Shown: positions 34,815 through 44,878, numbered from the stretch's first letter. The stretch: DNA of 64,000 nt from Pleomorphomonas sp. NRK KF1 (GCF_023721755.1 NZ_JAMDLH010000004.1:62001-126000); one strand, 5' to 3'. The notes: generated from the letters alone by a model not told the origin. A program made the numbers and translations.

Positions 34815-37025
34815 TCAGAATGTAACCTTGTAGCCGACGGTTACCGTGCGCCCCTGGCCGTTGACGACGTTGTTGCGCGTCGCACTGGCCGTCGGGTTCA
34901 TGTAGTCGGTATCGAGCAAGTTCTCGATGCCGATGCTGAGCTCCCCGGCGCCCACCTTCTTGCTGGCCAGCACGTTCAGCAGGACCGCGCCTTCGATCTC
35001 CGGGACGGTCTTGATCTTGTCGCGACCGGTGAAGAAGCTTACCTCGCCCCGGAGATTCAACCCGTTTTCAAAGACATAGGTACCATAGACGAGGCCGCGG
35101 AATGGCGTCGCGATTCGATTGTTCGGCAGCCACCCATCGATGCTTCCGTCGCCATCGGTGTCATACCGGCCTTCCTGGTAGGAGAGCACCGTGCCAAGGG
35201 TGAAGCGGTCCGTCATCTGCCACCAGCCGGTGGCCTCGGCGCCCCACACCTCTTCCTCGCGTTGCAGGACGCGATTGCTGGCGACGTCGTAGTTGACGCC
35301 GTTCTCCGATGTCGAAAGGAAGGCGGAAAGCGTGCCTCCGAAATCCGTCCAGTTGCCGCGCAGCCCCACCTCGTAGTTGTTCACGACCTGCGGATCGGGC
35401 GCGATGTTGGAATAGTTGACCTGGTAGTCCGGCGTCCCGGCGCCCGGGCAGGCGAGGCTGCCATAGGCGTCGCACAGTTCGGCGGACGAGTTGGCGCCCG
35501 CTCGCCGGGTGAAGCCGCCGATGTCGGTCAAGGAGAAACCCTGGGAGAAGCCGCCAAAGGCCTGAAGCTCCGGCGTCAGGTCAAATGTCGCGCCGACGTT
35601 GAAGGTCCAGTTGTCATAGTCGAACTCGCCGCCGATGACGTCAATGGCCGGATAGGCGCGATTGATGTAGTAGATCTCCGGCCGGCGGAAATCCTCGACA
35701 TCAAGGAAGTACCGCTCGTAACGGGCGCCTGCCTGAATTTGAAGGGCGTCGGTGACGGGCACAAGAAATTGCGCGAATCCGGCAACGGAGTCCTGGGTCA
35801 TAGGGCTGATGACGTCCCAGCCGTTGGCCAGCGTCTGGTATGTGTGATCATGCACATAATCCAGACCCCAGGTGACCGACATTCCGTCCTTCAGCATGTC
35901 GAGCGAAGTGTCTACCGACGCATTTACGCCGGTGCGCTGGCTGAAAAGGGTGCCCTGCGCGAAATCGGCCGCCGGCGATGCCGGATTTCCGGAGTAGTAG
36001 ACTTGGTTGTTCACCGCCGTGTCGAAGCGAGTAAAGGGGAAGCGCTTTTCGGTGTCGTTGTGGAAGGCCTTGATCTCAAGGCCGCCGAGACTGAAATCGG
36101 TGTCGGAATAGCTCGCCGTGAAGCTGTTCGTCTTGTCGAGCACCGACAACCCGGTATAGGGGGCCGAATAATCAGGCACGGCGGGCGTGGCCAGATAGTT
36201 CGAGAACCATTCCGGATTCTGTTCGAGCAGCGACAGTTCCGCGGAGACCTCGAAGCGACGGCTTTCTATCTCATAGCCAAGGCGACCATGGACATTGCCC
36301 GTCTTGGTGCGGTCTCCGCCTCCCTGTCCTAGCATGGCATCGGAAGGAAGTTCGTTTCCGCTGCCGTCAAAGGTCTTGCGGAGCATTTCCCCGCTGCCGG
36401 AAACGAAGTAATCGAAGTCGCCGATCTTCTGCGACGCCGTGACCGAAACGCTGGGCGCCGCCGACTCTGACAGGTTTCCGGTAAACGCCTTCACCTTGGT
36501 CTCCACCGTGACCGTCGGCTTACCCTCCTCGCCTTTCTTGGTGATGAAGTTGATCGTTCCGCCTGTCGCGCCGGACCCGTAGAGACTGCTGGCTCCATTC
36601 ACAACCTCGATTCTCTCGACCGTTGTGAGGTCGATCAGCGAGAGCGTGCGCGACACGTCGCGGAGCGGGGTGTTGCGCGGAACACCGTCGACCATCACGA
36701 GAATGCTGCGGCCACGAAAGGTTTCGGACGCCCCGGACATCGTCTGGTTGGCAACGGAAAAACCGGGCACAAGCTTGGAGATGATGGTCGCCGGATCACT
36801 CGTGAATCGCATTTGCTCCTGCAGCTTGTCTTCGCCGATGACAATGACGGAGCCCGGAATGCTGGCGACGGGCCGGGAACTGCGGGTTGCGGTGACGACG
36901 ATCTCTTCCAGTTCGGCGACCGCCTCCCCACTGACGGCATCCTGGGAAACGGCGGGCGAAGGGGCGAGAACCGCGAAGAAGGGGAGAACAGCGAGGCAGG
37001 TGTTCGCCCTGAGGTAACGACGCAT
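34815..37025 (-). CDS. TonB-dependent siderophore receptor
   Basis: 736 residues: signal peptide ending SPAVSQDA, then the TonB box region EEIVVTATR, the plug domain with DGVPRNTPLRD and VERIEVVNGASSLYGSGA, and a 22-strand barrel ending in VTVGYKVTF with the outer-membrane terminal phenylalanine. ATG 37025 is chosen with GGAG upstream; a longer frame lacks the signal peptide. The barrel is of the FecA/FptA class. With the AraC regulator divergent and the RhtX-like permease downstream, this is a ferric siderophore receptor. A clear Fur or Irr box was not identified in the AT-richer region at 37100. Confidence 0.9.
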   Translation of the reverse strand: MRRYLRANTCLAVLPFFAVLAPSPAVSQDAVSGEAVAELEEIVVTATRSSRPVASIPGSVIVIGEDKLQEQMRFTSDPATIISKLVPGFSVANQTMSGASETFRGRSILVMVDGVPRNTPLRDVSRTLSLIDLTTVERIEVVNGASSLYGSGATGGTINFITKKGEEGKPTVTVETKVKAFTGNLSESAAPSVSVTASQKIGDFDYFVSGSGEMLRKTFDGSGNELPSDAMLGQGGGDRTKTGNVHGRLGYEIESRRFEVSAELSLLEQNPEWFSNYLATPAVPDYSAPYTGLSVLDKTNSFTASYSDTDFSLGGLEIKAFHNDTEKRFPFTRFDTAVNNQVYYSGNPASPAADFAQGTLFSQRTGVNASVDTSLDMLKDGMSVTWGLDYVHDHTYQTLANGWDVISPMTQDSVAGFAQFLVPVTDALQIQAGARYERYFLDVEDFRRPEIYYINRAYPAIDVIGGEFDYDNWTFNVGATFDLTPELQAFGGFSQGFSLTDIGGFTRRAGANSSAELCDAYGSLACPGAGTPDYQVNYSNIAPDPQVVNNYEVGLRGNWTDFGGTLSAFLSTSENGVNYDVASNRVLQREEEVWGAEATGWWQMTDRFTLGTVLSYQEGRYDTDGDGSIDGWLPNNRIATPFRGLVYGTYVFENGLNLRGEVSFFTGRDKIKTVPEIEGAVLLNVLASKKVGAGELSIGIENLLDTDYMNPTASATRNNVVNGQGRTVTVGYKVTF

Positions 37026-37224
37026 TGTGGACTCCAGACCAACGGGCTTCATTCCGACGACGCGGCTGTGGATGCGCTCGCAGAAATTGGATAAAGATGA
37101 ATTTATAAGTAAGGTTATCTGGAGCATCGAGGCCCTGACTTGGTTTTGCGCGAACGTGAATGGGACAAATGCGAACGCCCCCTCGCCGAGGCGGAACTGT
37201 TGTAGAAATGTGACGGCTATCGAG

Positions 37225-38175
37225 ATGCGTATTCAGTCGACGGAACCGATTCATTTTGACGGCGACCACCTCGGCGAGGACGAGATTCGCCGCCTCGCCC
37301 ATTCGATGCTGGCCTCCGTTCTAGGGCCGGTCGAGATTACGCCTCGATCCGGGAGGTTCGGCTTCGTTCGTGGCATGGCATGCCGCGTGGCAGAGCTTCA
37401 GGTGATGACCTGCTTCATGGCTCCGGAGACGATCACCGTTGTCGGCCAAGGCGAGCCGGGAGCCGACAGCCTATTGATGCTGCGCAGCATGGAGGGGCCG
37501 CTTATTGTGCGGCAGGGTGAGCAGAGGCTGTCCGCGGCAAGCGGCGACTTCCTGCTTCTGTCAAGCGCGCTGCCTTTCGAGCTCGCGTTGCCCGAGGGAG
37601 GCCGCATCGACTGCGGACGGATGCCGATCGAGGCGTTTCCGGTGCCACGCGGCTCCATCGATCGCTTCCTGCTGAAGCCGATCCCGAAGGCGCATCCTCC
37701 CTTGCAGCTTTTGATCACGCATGGCGCCTATCTGCTGATGCGTGGAGCCCCCGGACCCGGCGAGGCCGAGTTGGTGGTCAGCCACTTCAAGCAGATACTT
37801 CCGCTGGTTCTCGAATATATCGATCGAAGCTCGGATGGAGGCAGGGCCGGTGACCGGCTGACCATGATCAAGGCGGTCATCGAGGAGTCCCTGTCGGATT
37901 CCGATCTCGACCTATCGAACCTCGCCCGCCGCCTCGGCGTAACGCCGCGTCTGGTCCAGAAGCTGTTTCAGCGCCAGGGAACGACCTTCTCACGCTATGT
38001 TCTGGAACGCCGCCTTGATCTGGCGCGCGCATCGATCAGTCGCCAGGGAGAGCAGAGGGCCATCAGCACCATCGCCTACGAGCTGGGCTTTGGAGACCTC
38101 TCCTATTTCAATCGGACGTTTCGCCGGCGGTTCGGGACGACACCCTCCAATCTGCGCGGCGCAAACTCCGTGTAA
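37225..38175 (+). CDS. AraC-family regulator of the siderophore locus
   Basis: About 316 residues. The N-terminal domain with FGFVRGMACRVAELQVMTCF is the AraC-binding-like type found in PchR/RhrA-like regulators. The C-terminal double helix-turn-helix is clear, with DLDLSNLARRLGVTPRLVQK and STIAYELGFGDLSYFNRTF. Such proteins bind the ferric siderophore or its precursor and activate the receptor and permease genes. It lies divergent from the TonB receptor. ATG 37225 is used; there is no strong ribosome site and the frame extends upstream to 37027. Confidence 0.82.
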   Translation: MRIQSTEPIHFDGDHLGEDEIRRLAHSMLASVLGPVEITPRSGRFGFVRGMACRVAELQVMTCFMAPETITVVGQGEPGADSLLMLRSMEGPLIVRQGEQRLSAASGDFLLLSSALPFELALPEGGRIDCGRMPIEAFPVPRGSIDRFLLKPIPKAHPPLQLLITHGAYLLMRGAPGPGEAELVVSHFKQILPLVLEYIDRSSDGGRAGDRLTMIKAVIEESLSDSDLDLSNLARRLGVTPRLVQKLFQRQGTTFSRYVLERRLDLARASISRQGEQRAISTIAYELGFGDLSYFNRTFRRRFGTTPSNLRGANSV

Positions 38176-38179
38176 AGTC

Positions 38180-38219
38180 TAGAGTAAAAGCGGGAACCGG
38201 CTTTGCGTCCGGAGTTGCG
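38180..38219. repeat. Short palindromic repeat, copy c
   Basis: AGAGTAAAAGCGGGAACCGG and CTTTGCGTCCGGAGTTGCG match the repeat core, with a decayed left end. It directly follows the AraC stop. Confidence 0.75.
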
Positions 38220-38234
38220 TGAAAACAAAGAGAC

Positions 38235-38272
38235 AGAGGCCTTCGATCTGACTGAAACAGATCGCGACCTCT
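38235..38272. terminator. Two-step hairpin between convergent AraC and ettA genes
   Basis: Outer AGAGG/CCTCT and inner GATCTG (38245-38250)/CAGATC (38258-38263) stems form the same two-step shape as the hairpin at 844-882, with the shared TTCGATCTGA start. It can work as a bidirectional terminator. Confidence 0.6.
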
Positions 38273-38431
38273 CACGTGCGGGCTCTTCTCCTGACGCGCC
38301 GACGCCTCCCCGGGCAGGAAAATGACCTGTGTCGGCGGTCATGGCCGCGGCGGAGGGGAGACCGTCGACGTTGGCAGCCCCCTCGCCTTTCCCAACCGGG
38401 CCGCCGACATCGCCGGCGGCCCGTGATCGTA

Positions 38432-40087
<1,656 letters not shown>

Positions 40088-40475
40088 GGCGTATCGACCT
40101 TCCGGTGGGCGGGTTTGCGTTTGGCCGGTGTTCTAGAGCATCCGCCCACCGAAGGGAAAGCAAAAATGCGGACGGCGGCGGCGACGCCCGCGTGATGTGA
40201 ATTCGTCGCGAAAAGCGAGGTTCAGCCCGAAAAGAAGCAAGATTTATCCTTCGTAGAAAGGCCGGTTTCACGAGAAAAACATCGAGCCACAAAATAAAGG
40301 TTGACTATCTCAGCGGAAATCCTTATTCGATGGTCCATCGATCTTTTTTTGCCGAGCTTTGGTTACGACGTGCTTTGCAGTGCGTTTTGAACGAACCCTC
40401 CCTTTAAAGCATCGTTATCACCTTCCGCGACGCTCCCGCGTCGCGATCTTCAATCATGCTGCGAAAGGGTTCATC
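40088..40475 (+). promoter_or_regulatory. Promoter and long leader of the cold-shock gene
   Basis: TTGACT (40301-40306) and TATTCG (40324-40329) with a 17-base spacer form a plausible promoter. Transcription from it would give a leader of about 140 bases before ATG 40476, as usual for cold-shock mRNAs that fold into temperature-sensitive structures. A T-rich run follows CGATGGTCCATCG. The ettA promoter must also lie in this stretch. No other gene is seen. Confidence 0.55.
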
Positions 40476-40685
40476 ATGAACACTGGCACTGTAAAATGGT
40501 TCAACTCCACCAAGGGTTTCGGTTTCATTCAGCCTGACAACGGCGGTCCGGACGCTTTCGTCCACATCTCCGCCGTCGAGCGCGCCGGTATGCGCGACCT
40601 CGCCGAGGGCCAGAAGCTCAGCTACGACCTGGAAACCGACAAGCGCACTGGCAAGCAGTCGGCCGGCAATCTCCAGGCTGCCTGA
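40476..40685 (+). CDS. Cold-shock protein (CspA family)
   Basis: 69 residues: NTGTVKWFNSTKGFGFI and DAFVHISAVERAGM hold the RNP1 (KGFGFI) and RNP2 (VFVH-like, here AFVH) motifs of the single OB-fold cold-shock domain. These proteins bind single-stranded RNA and act as RNA chaperones. The short frame upstream to 40359 belongs to the leader. AAAGGG precedes ATG 40476. A terminator follows at 40747. Confidence 0.95.
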   Translation: MNTGTVKWFNSTKGFGFIQPDNGGPDAFVHISAVERAGMRDLAEGQKLSYDLETDKRTGKQSAGNLQAA

Positions 40686-40746
40686 TCGGATATCTGCTCT
40701 CCCTTGACCACGGATGTACTGGCATTGCGAGAGCGGACACCAAACG

Positions 40747-40775
40747 AGGTCAGGCATCTTGCCTGGCCTTTTTTA
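40747..40775 (+). terminator. Rho-independent terminator behind the cold-shock gene
   Basis: AGGTCAGGC pairs with GCCTGGCCT (one wobble) around ATCTT, followed by a T-run. It lies 19 bases before the next start, so it can attenuate read-through into the small gene at 40794. Confidence 0.85.
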
Positions 40776-40793
40776 TTGGCACGAGGATTTCCC

Positions 40794-41033
40794 ATGGCCG
40801 AGCAATACAGCAAGTCGCGGCAGCAGGCCGAGATCGCCTTCGGCAAGACCCAGTCGCAGTTCTTCGCGCGCGGACAGGCTTTCGAGGAGCTCGACGCGAT
40901 CACCACGGCCCGCAACGAGAAGACGGCCCGCTTGCGGGAGGCCCGTCTTGCCAAGGAGGCCGAGGATAGAGCCACTCCAGCAAAAGTGGGAACCGGTTTT
41001 GCGTCTGGAGTTGCTCCAAAAACAAAGAGCTAA
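40794..41033 (+). CDS. Small basic protein whose C-terminus is repeat-encoded
   Basis: 79 residues. The first 58 or so (MAEQYSKSRQQAEIAFGKTQ onwards) are charged and helical and look like a conserved small protein found next to cold-shock genes. The last 21 (from ATPAKVGTGFASGVAP) are read from the short palindromic repeat at 40971-41014, so the original stop was lost or overwritten by the repeat insertion. GAGG seven bases before ATG 40794 supports translation. The function is unknown; cold-shock association is from position. Confidence 0.65.
   Translation: MAEQYSKSRQQAEIAFGKTQSQFFARGQAFEELDAITTARNEKTARLREARLAKEAEDRATPAKVGTGFASGVAPKTKS
40971..41014. repeat. Short palindromic repeat, copy d
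   Basis: GCCACTCCAGCAAAAGTGGG and GTCTGGAGTTGC match the other copies. It is followed to about 41075 by a second conserved block with AAAACAAAGAGCTAAAG and a hairpin GGCGAACC-AGA-GTTCGCC, as in copy e. It encodes the end of the small protein at 40794. Confidence 0.8.
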
Positions 41034-41142
41034 AGCCTGTTGGCGAACCAGAGTTCGCCAGACGGGCGCTAGCCACGCCTTGGCCGCAAAGCCGGCGCAC
41101 AAGCGCGCCGGCAGATAGTCCTTTCCCAACAGGATCAGAGAT

Positions 41143-41526
41143 TTGAAGACCATCAAGAACAAAGACCTTCACGACCGCCGCGGCAACGCCATCGAGGCCA
41201 AGGCAGCCCAGCTTCAAGCCTATCGCGCCGCCATCGCCGCCGCCGCGCCCGACCGCGAGGCCCGGCAGGCCGAACGCATCGCCATCGCCGAGGCCCGCGA
41301 GGCACGTCGCGCCGAGCGCGAGCGGGTGAAGCTCGAAGAACAGAACCGTATTGCCGCCGAGGCGGCCGAGCGTGAAGCCGCCATCGAGGCCGCTGCCCGC
41401 GCCGAAGCCGACGAGCGCGAAGCCGCCAACAAGGCCCGCATCGCCCGCGTCTTCGAAGACGAGGCCGCCCGCAAGGCCGAGCGCGACCGGCGCTACGCCG
41501 CCCGCAAGGCCCGCAAGGCCGGTTGA
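41143..41526 (+). CDS. DUF6481-family protein (Ala/Arg/Glu-rich helical)
   Basis: 127 residues, almost all charged and alanine-rich, predicted as one long helix or coiled coil. The start KTIKNKDLHDRRGNAIEAKA and the end RDRRYAARKARKAG are typical of DUF6481 proteins found after cspA genes in alphaproteobacteria. The start is TTG 41143 with AGGA upstream. The role is unknown; RNA or nucleoid association is possible given the basic end, but unproven. A hairpin (CCGGAG-ATC-CTCCGG, 41552-41566) follows the stop. Confidence 0.75.
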   Translation: MKTIKNKDLHDRRGNAIEAKAAQLQAYRAAIAAAAPDREARQAERIAIAEAREARRAERERVKLEEQNRIAAEAAEREAAIEAAARAEADEREAANKARIARVFEDEAARKAERDRRYAARKARKAG

Positions 41527-41907
41527 CGAGCCGCAAGGCACGGACGGGCTGCCGGAGATCCTCCGGCGGCCCGAGCCGGACACGATCACATGAAAACGAA
41601 CGGGATTGTGTCGCCGCGCCTCCGGCCGCCGGGATCGTCAGGCGACACCGACAGCCGGAAACGCGGCGCTGTTTTCAAAGGGCCAAAACGCCCCCAAAAG
41701 ATGAACTCGAAATATTCACATGCCTGATCAATGATATTTGGCAATCAATACTGAGGCCAAGCCTCCTACGCCTGTGAGGCTTGGAGTAAGCGCCAATTGA
41801 AGTCAACGGCGGCGATCGATCTGAGACGGATCGCATGTAGTTTGCGATGAAATGATGGTTGAACGCCCTGCCCGTCGCCCGATAGCGCGGTTCGGATCGA
41901 AGGCGCC
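41527..41907. other. Gene-free stretch with hairpins
   Basis: No credible gene. It holds the hairpin CCGGAG-ATC-CTCCGG (41552-41566), an AT-richer patch near 41700-41750, and the hairpin CCAAGCCTC (41757-41765) with GAGGCTTGG (41776-41784). Either could end transcripts of the flanking convergent genes. Confidence 0.5.
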
Positions 41908-43674
41908 TCACCCCGACAGCACGGCCCAGCCGTGCCCCGGCAGGGCAACGACGCCGGCACCCCTTTCGAGCGTGCCATGTCCCAGCAGCAGGCTGTCGGC
42001 GCCCCCGGCGGGCACGCGAACCGCCTCGTCGGACACATTCAGCGCCAGGATCAGGCGATTGCCCTCGGCATGCACCTTGATCACCATGTGCTTGTTGTCG
42101 AGATGCAAGGTCTCGCTCTTGGCCCGAACCAGCCAGGGGTTTCGGCGGCGCAAACCGATCAGGTCCTGATGAAGCCGGTAGACCGGCAATCCATCGTCCG
42201 AAAGCAGGGCCGGCCCCTCCGGGAAGGCCGGGCGAAGGGCGTCGTCACCGCCTGCCCCACTGCCCTTGACCGCCCGGAAGCCGCGTTCGTCACCATAGTA
42301 GACGCAAGGCACGCCGCCGCTCATGAACAGCAGCACCAGCGCATGAGGCAGGTGACGCGCGTCGGTCAGCTGGCTGGCGATCCTAGTCACGTCGTGATTG
42401 CCAACAAAGGTCAGCGGCACGAAGGCGTCCATGAAGGCGTTGTGGCGGTCGAGCGCCCAGGTCAGCTCGAAGAAGTTGGTGTCGTTGAGGGCGCTCCACA
42501 CGGCCTTCCAGAGTTCGTATTGCGTCACCGCATCCATGCCGGTCTCCCGCACGAAGCCGGCATAGTCGCCGTGAATGACCTCGCCGAAGACATAGGCATC
42601 CGGATGGGCGTGGCGCACGCGCGGCAACACCTTCGTCCAGAAGGCGCGCGGAGTGGAATAGGCCGCGTCGAGCCGCCAGCCCGCCACGCCGCGATCCATC
42701 CAGTGCGTCATCACGTCGACCACGTAATCGGCGACGGCGTCGTTGTCGTGGTTGAGCGCGACAAGCCTCCGGTGCCCCTCGAACGTGGCGTAGTCGCCGC
42801 CATCGCCGAGCGGACGGAACCAGCGCGCCGCCTCTGAACCCGGACCGTTGGCCTCGGCCTCGACGAACCGGGGGAAGGCGCGCCCAACGTGGTTGAACAC
42901 GCCGTCGAGCACGACGCGCAGGCCGCGCCGACTGGCGGCGGCGATCAGGCGGTCGAAGTCGGCCTCGTCGCCGAGGCGCGGGTCGATGCGGAAGTGATCG
43001 ATCGTGTCATAGCCATGCGTCGACGAAGCGAAGATCGGCCCCAGCAAGATCGCGGAAACGCCAAGCTCGACGGCGTAATCGAGCCAATCGACGATCTTCT
43101 CCAGCCGGTGCTCCACCGGCCCCGTGGGATCGGCGACTTTCGGTGCGCCGACGAAGCCCAGCGGATAGATGTGCCAGAAGATGGCATATTGAACCCAATC
43201 CGGCATGTGCGCCCCCTGCATGACTGAATCCACATTGTGAAAGGCGAGCTTGAGCAGGATGCGCGACACATCGGCCAGCAAGGCCCGGTCCTGATCGCCC
43301 AGGGCCTCCGAGACCACCTGCACCAGCCACTGCCCGCGCTCCAGCAAATCCGCGTCCAGCGCGCCGACACCCTGGGATGTCAGCGCGATGATGAGTTCGC
43401 GTTGGTCCTCTTCGCTGCGTGTCCGGGCGATCAGCCCGTCCTCCTCCAGCCGCTTGACGATCCTGGTCAGCGACTGGGGCTGCAGCCGCTCCTCCCGCGC
43501 CAGCTGCCTCGCCGACATCGGCCCATGCACGTGCAGCGTGTTCAGCATGCTCGACGCCGACGAGGTGACGCGTCCGGACGCACGCTCGGCCCGCAGCCTG
43601 CGCCCGAAGGCCAACACCGCCTTGATCAGGGTGGCCGCTTCTCTTTTCGCGCGATCCGTCATAACGATACGCAT
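41908..43674 (-). CDS. MarR-family regulator fused to a GH13 alpha-amylase-type hydrolase
   Basis: One uninterrupted 588-codon frame. Residues 1-150 form a MarR winged helix (ARQLAREERLQPQSLTRIVK; then LEEDGLIARTRSEEDQRE as the wing). Residues 157-588 form a complete GH13 barrel with all four regions: LDGVFNH (257-262), GWRLDAAYS with nucleophile D336, YVFGEVIHG with acid E365, and FVGNHDVTR with D428. No signal peptide exists, so the hydrolase is intracellular. An AGGGGG five bases before ATG 43206 could allow the hydrolase to be made alone. A palindrome TACGCATAGCGTA (43668-43680) overlaps the first codons and suggests ATG 43662 as the true start and autoregulation. A lost stop between two genes is the alternative origin. 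Confidence 0.85.
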   Translation of the reverse strand: MRIVMTDRAKREAATLIKAVLAFGRRLRAERASGRVTSSASSMLNTLHVHGPMSARQLAREERLQPQSLTRIVKRLEEDGLIARTRSEEDQRELIIALTSQGVGALDADLLERGQWLVQVVSEALGDQDRALLADVSRILLKLAFHNVDSVMQGAHMPDWVQYAIFWHIYPLGFVGAPKVADPTGPVEHRLEKIVDWLDYAVELGVSAILLGPIFASSTHGYDTIDHFRIDPRLGDEADFDRLIAAASRRGLRVVLDGVFNHVGRAFPRFVEAEANGPGSEAARWFRPLGDGGDYATFEGHRRLVALNHDNDAVADYVVDVMTHWMDRGVAGWRLDAAYSTPRAFWTKVLPRVRHAHPDAYVFGEVIHGDYAGFVRETGMDAVTQYELWKAVWSALNDTNFFELTWALDRHNAFMDAFVPLTFVGNHDVTRIASQLTDARHLPHALVLLFMSGGVPCVYYGDERGFRAVKGSGAGGDDALRPAFPEGPALLSDDGLPVYRLHQDLIGLRRRNPWLVRAKSETLHLDNKHMVIKVHAEGNRLILALNVSDEAVRVPAGGADSLLLGHGTLERGAGVVALPGHGWAVLSG

Positions 43675-43680
43675 AGCGTA
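43668..43680. promoter_or_regulatory. Palindrome at the start of the MarR-GH13 gene
   Basis: TACGCATAGCGTA has perfect five-base arms TACGC/GCGTA around ATA. It overlaps the first possible start codon at 43674 and a TATAGT-like promoter box on the minus strand, a place where MarR proteins usually bind. This is an inference from position. Confidence 0.55.
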
Positions 43681-43758
43681 CTATATGCATGGGATCAAGA
43701 TATCCAGACGGTTTCTCCACCTGACCACAACCTGGGACGCCGCCGTTCGGAACGCGGT

Positions 43759-43774
43759 TGGCACAATTGATGCG
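43759..43774 (+). promoter_or_regulatory. Sigma-54-like promoter of the first unknown paralog
   Basis: TGGCACAATTGATGCG matches the -24 GG and -12 GC pattern (TGGCAC-N5-TTGC) with one change. The GC lies 43 bases before ATG 43816. A similar but weaker site with the same distance precedes the second paralog. Confidence 0.55.
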
Positions 43775-43815
43775 AGAGATGCCCCACCACTCCAACCGGA
43801 AAGGCGAACAGTTCG

Positions 43816-44676
43816 ATGCAACTCCCCGTTCTGGGTACCATCCCGACCGTCACCTCCCTCCCGGCAACCGGCAGCGCGGCGTCGCAGGCCGACGATACCT
43901 CCACCCGCTTTGGCGCCAAAACCGCGCCAAGCACAGCGAAGACGAATGACAACGTCGTTTCCAGTCCGGCATCGCTTCTGGCGGACGAGATGCAGGCATC
44001 CGTGGTCGAAATTCAAGAAAAGGCCAACTCGGAAGCCGACAAGAAGGAAACCGTCGTCATCAATGGACTCTCGGTCATCACGTCCGGTCACAGCATAGAT
44101 CAGCGGCAGGGCGTATCTTTGCTGAGAACGGTCTCCAGCTCGGATATGGATCAACTTCGCAACACCCTCACCTCCTTCGTACCCAGGGAGACCGATGCCG
44201 ACAACGACCAGGCCCAGGCCAAGGCGGGTGACGGCATTGAGGTGATCGAAATCCAGATCAACGGAGGCATGAAGGAGACGTCGGCCAAGGCGAACACCGC
44301 ACTGGGGTTCGGGGCAACTTCTGCCTACACGACCGACGACTGGTTCCGCATCGAGGGCGACTGGAGCACCGGAGACCCGATGAAGAAAAGCAACTCGGAC
44401 GACGCGATCGAGGCCGACCAGCGTTTACGCCTTGAAAGACTGATGAACTCGGTCTCCGCCGAAAAGGAACTCCAGTCGAAATATGGTGACGACGTCAAGC
44501 TCGTCTATAGCCAAGTCGACAATTCCTACATCATGCTGACGCCGGACGATGCAAAATACAATGAGATGCAGAGTGTCGAAAGCGGGATACAGGACGTGAT
44601 CCGCGATGTCCGCATGGGCTACATGGACGGGGACGTGGCCAACGACGTCATGAACAAGTACGGCTACTCGGTCTAG
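43816..44676 (+). CDS. Unknown protein, tandem paralog 1 (286 residues)
   Basis: No known domain was recognised. The protein begins MQLPVLGTIPTVTSLPATGS with a threonine/serine-rich, disordered-looking first quarter and no signal peptide. Conserved with the next gene are INGLSVITSGHS, GVSLLRTV, a WSTGDP block, and a helical C-terminal third with RLRLERLMNSV, YGDDVKLVYS, YIMLTPDDAKY and MNKYGYSV. The acidic, alternating composition suggests a soluble protein, perhaps secreted by a non-Sec path or a flagellar/biofilm accessory. The sigma-54-like promoter supports regulated expression. It is kept as unknown. Confidence 0.75.
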   Translation: MQLPVLGTIPTVTSLPATGSAASQADDTSTRFGAKTAPSTAKTNDNVVSSPASLLADEMQASVVEIQEKANSEADKKETVVINGLSVITSGHSIDQRQGVSLLRTVSSSDMDQLRNTLTSFVPRETDADNDQAQAKAGDGIEVIEIQINGGMKETSAKANTALGFGATSAYTTDDWFRIEGDWSTGDPMKKSNSDDAIEADQRLRLERLMNSVSAEKELQSKYGDDVKLVYSQVDNSYIMLTPDDAKYNEMQSVESGIQDVIRDVRMGYMDGDVANDVMNKYGYSV

Positions 44677-44745
44677 ACGGACCGGGGCGCGCCTCCGGCG
44701 AGACGGGATATGTCAGACGGATCAGTCCACTAGGTCCTATCGACC

Positions 44746-44773
44746 GCCTGGGGCCCACCAATAGCCCCCAGGC
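44746..44773 (+). terminator. Hairpin between the two unknown paralogs
   Basis: GCCTGGGG (44746-44753) pairs with CCCCAGGC (44766-44773). It lies 70 bases after the first paralog stop, so the two genes probably form separate units. No clear T-run follows. Confidence 0.55.
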
Positions 44774-44878
44774 CCTCCCGGCACGGCAATCTTTGCCCTC
44801 ACCGGGCAGATTCTGCCCCCAAGAGGTGGCGCCGCCGCCCTGCCCGCCGTCCACCGGCGCAAGCCGCGGACAAGCCAT

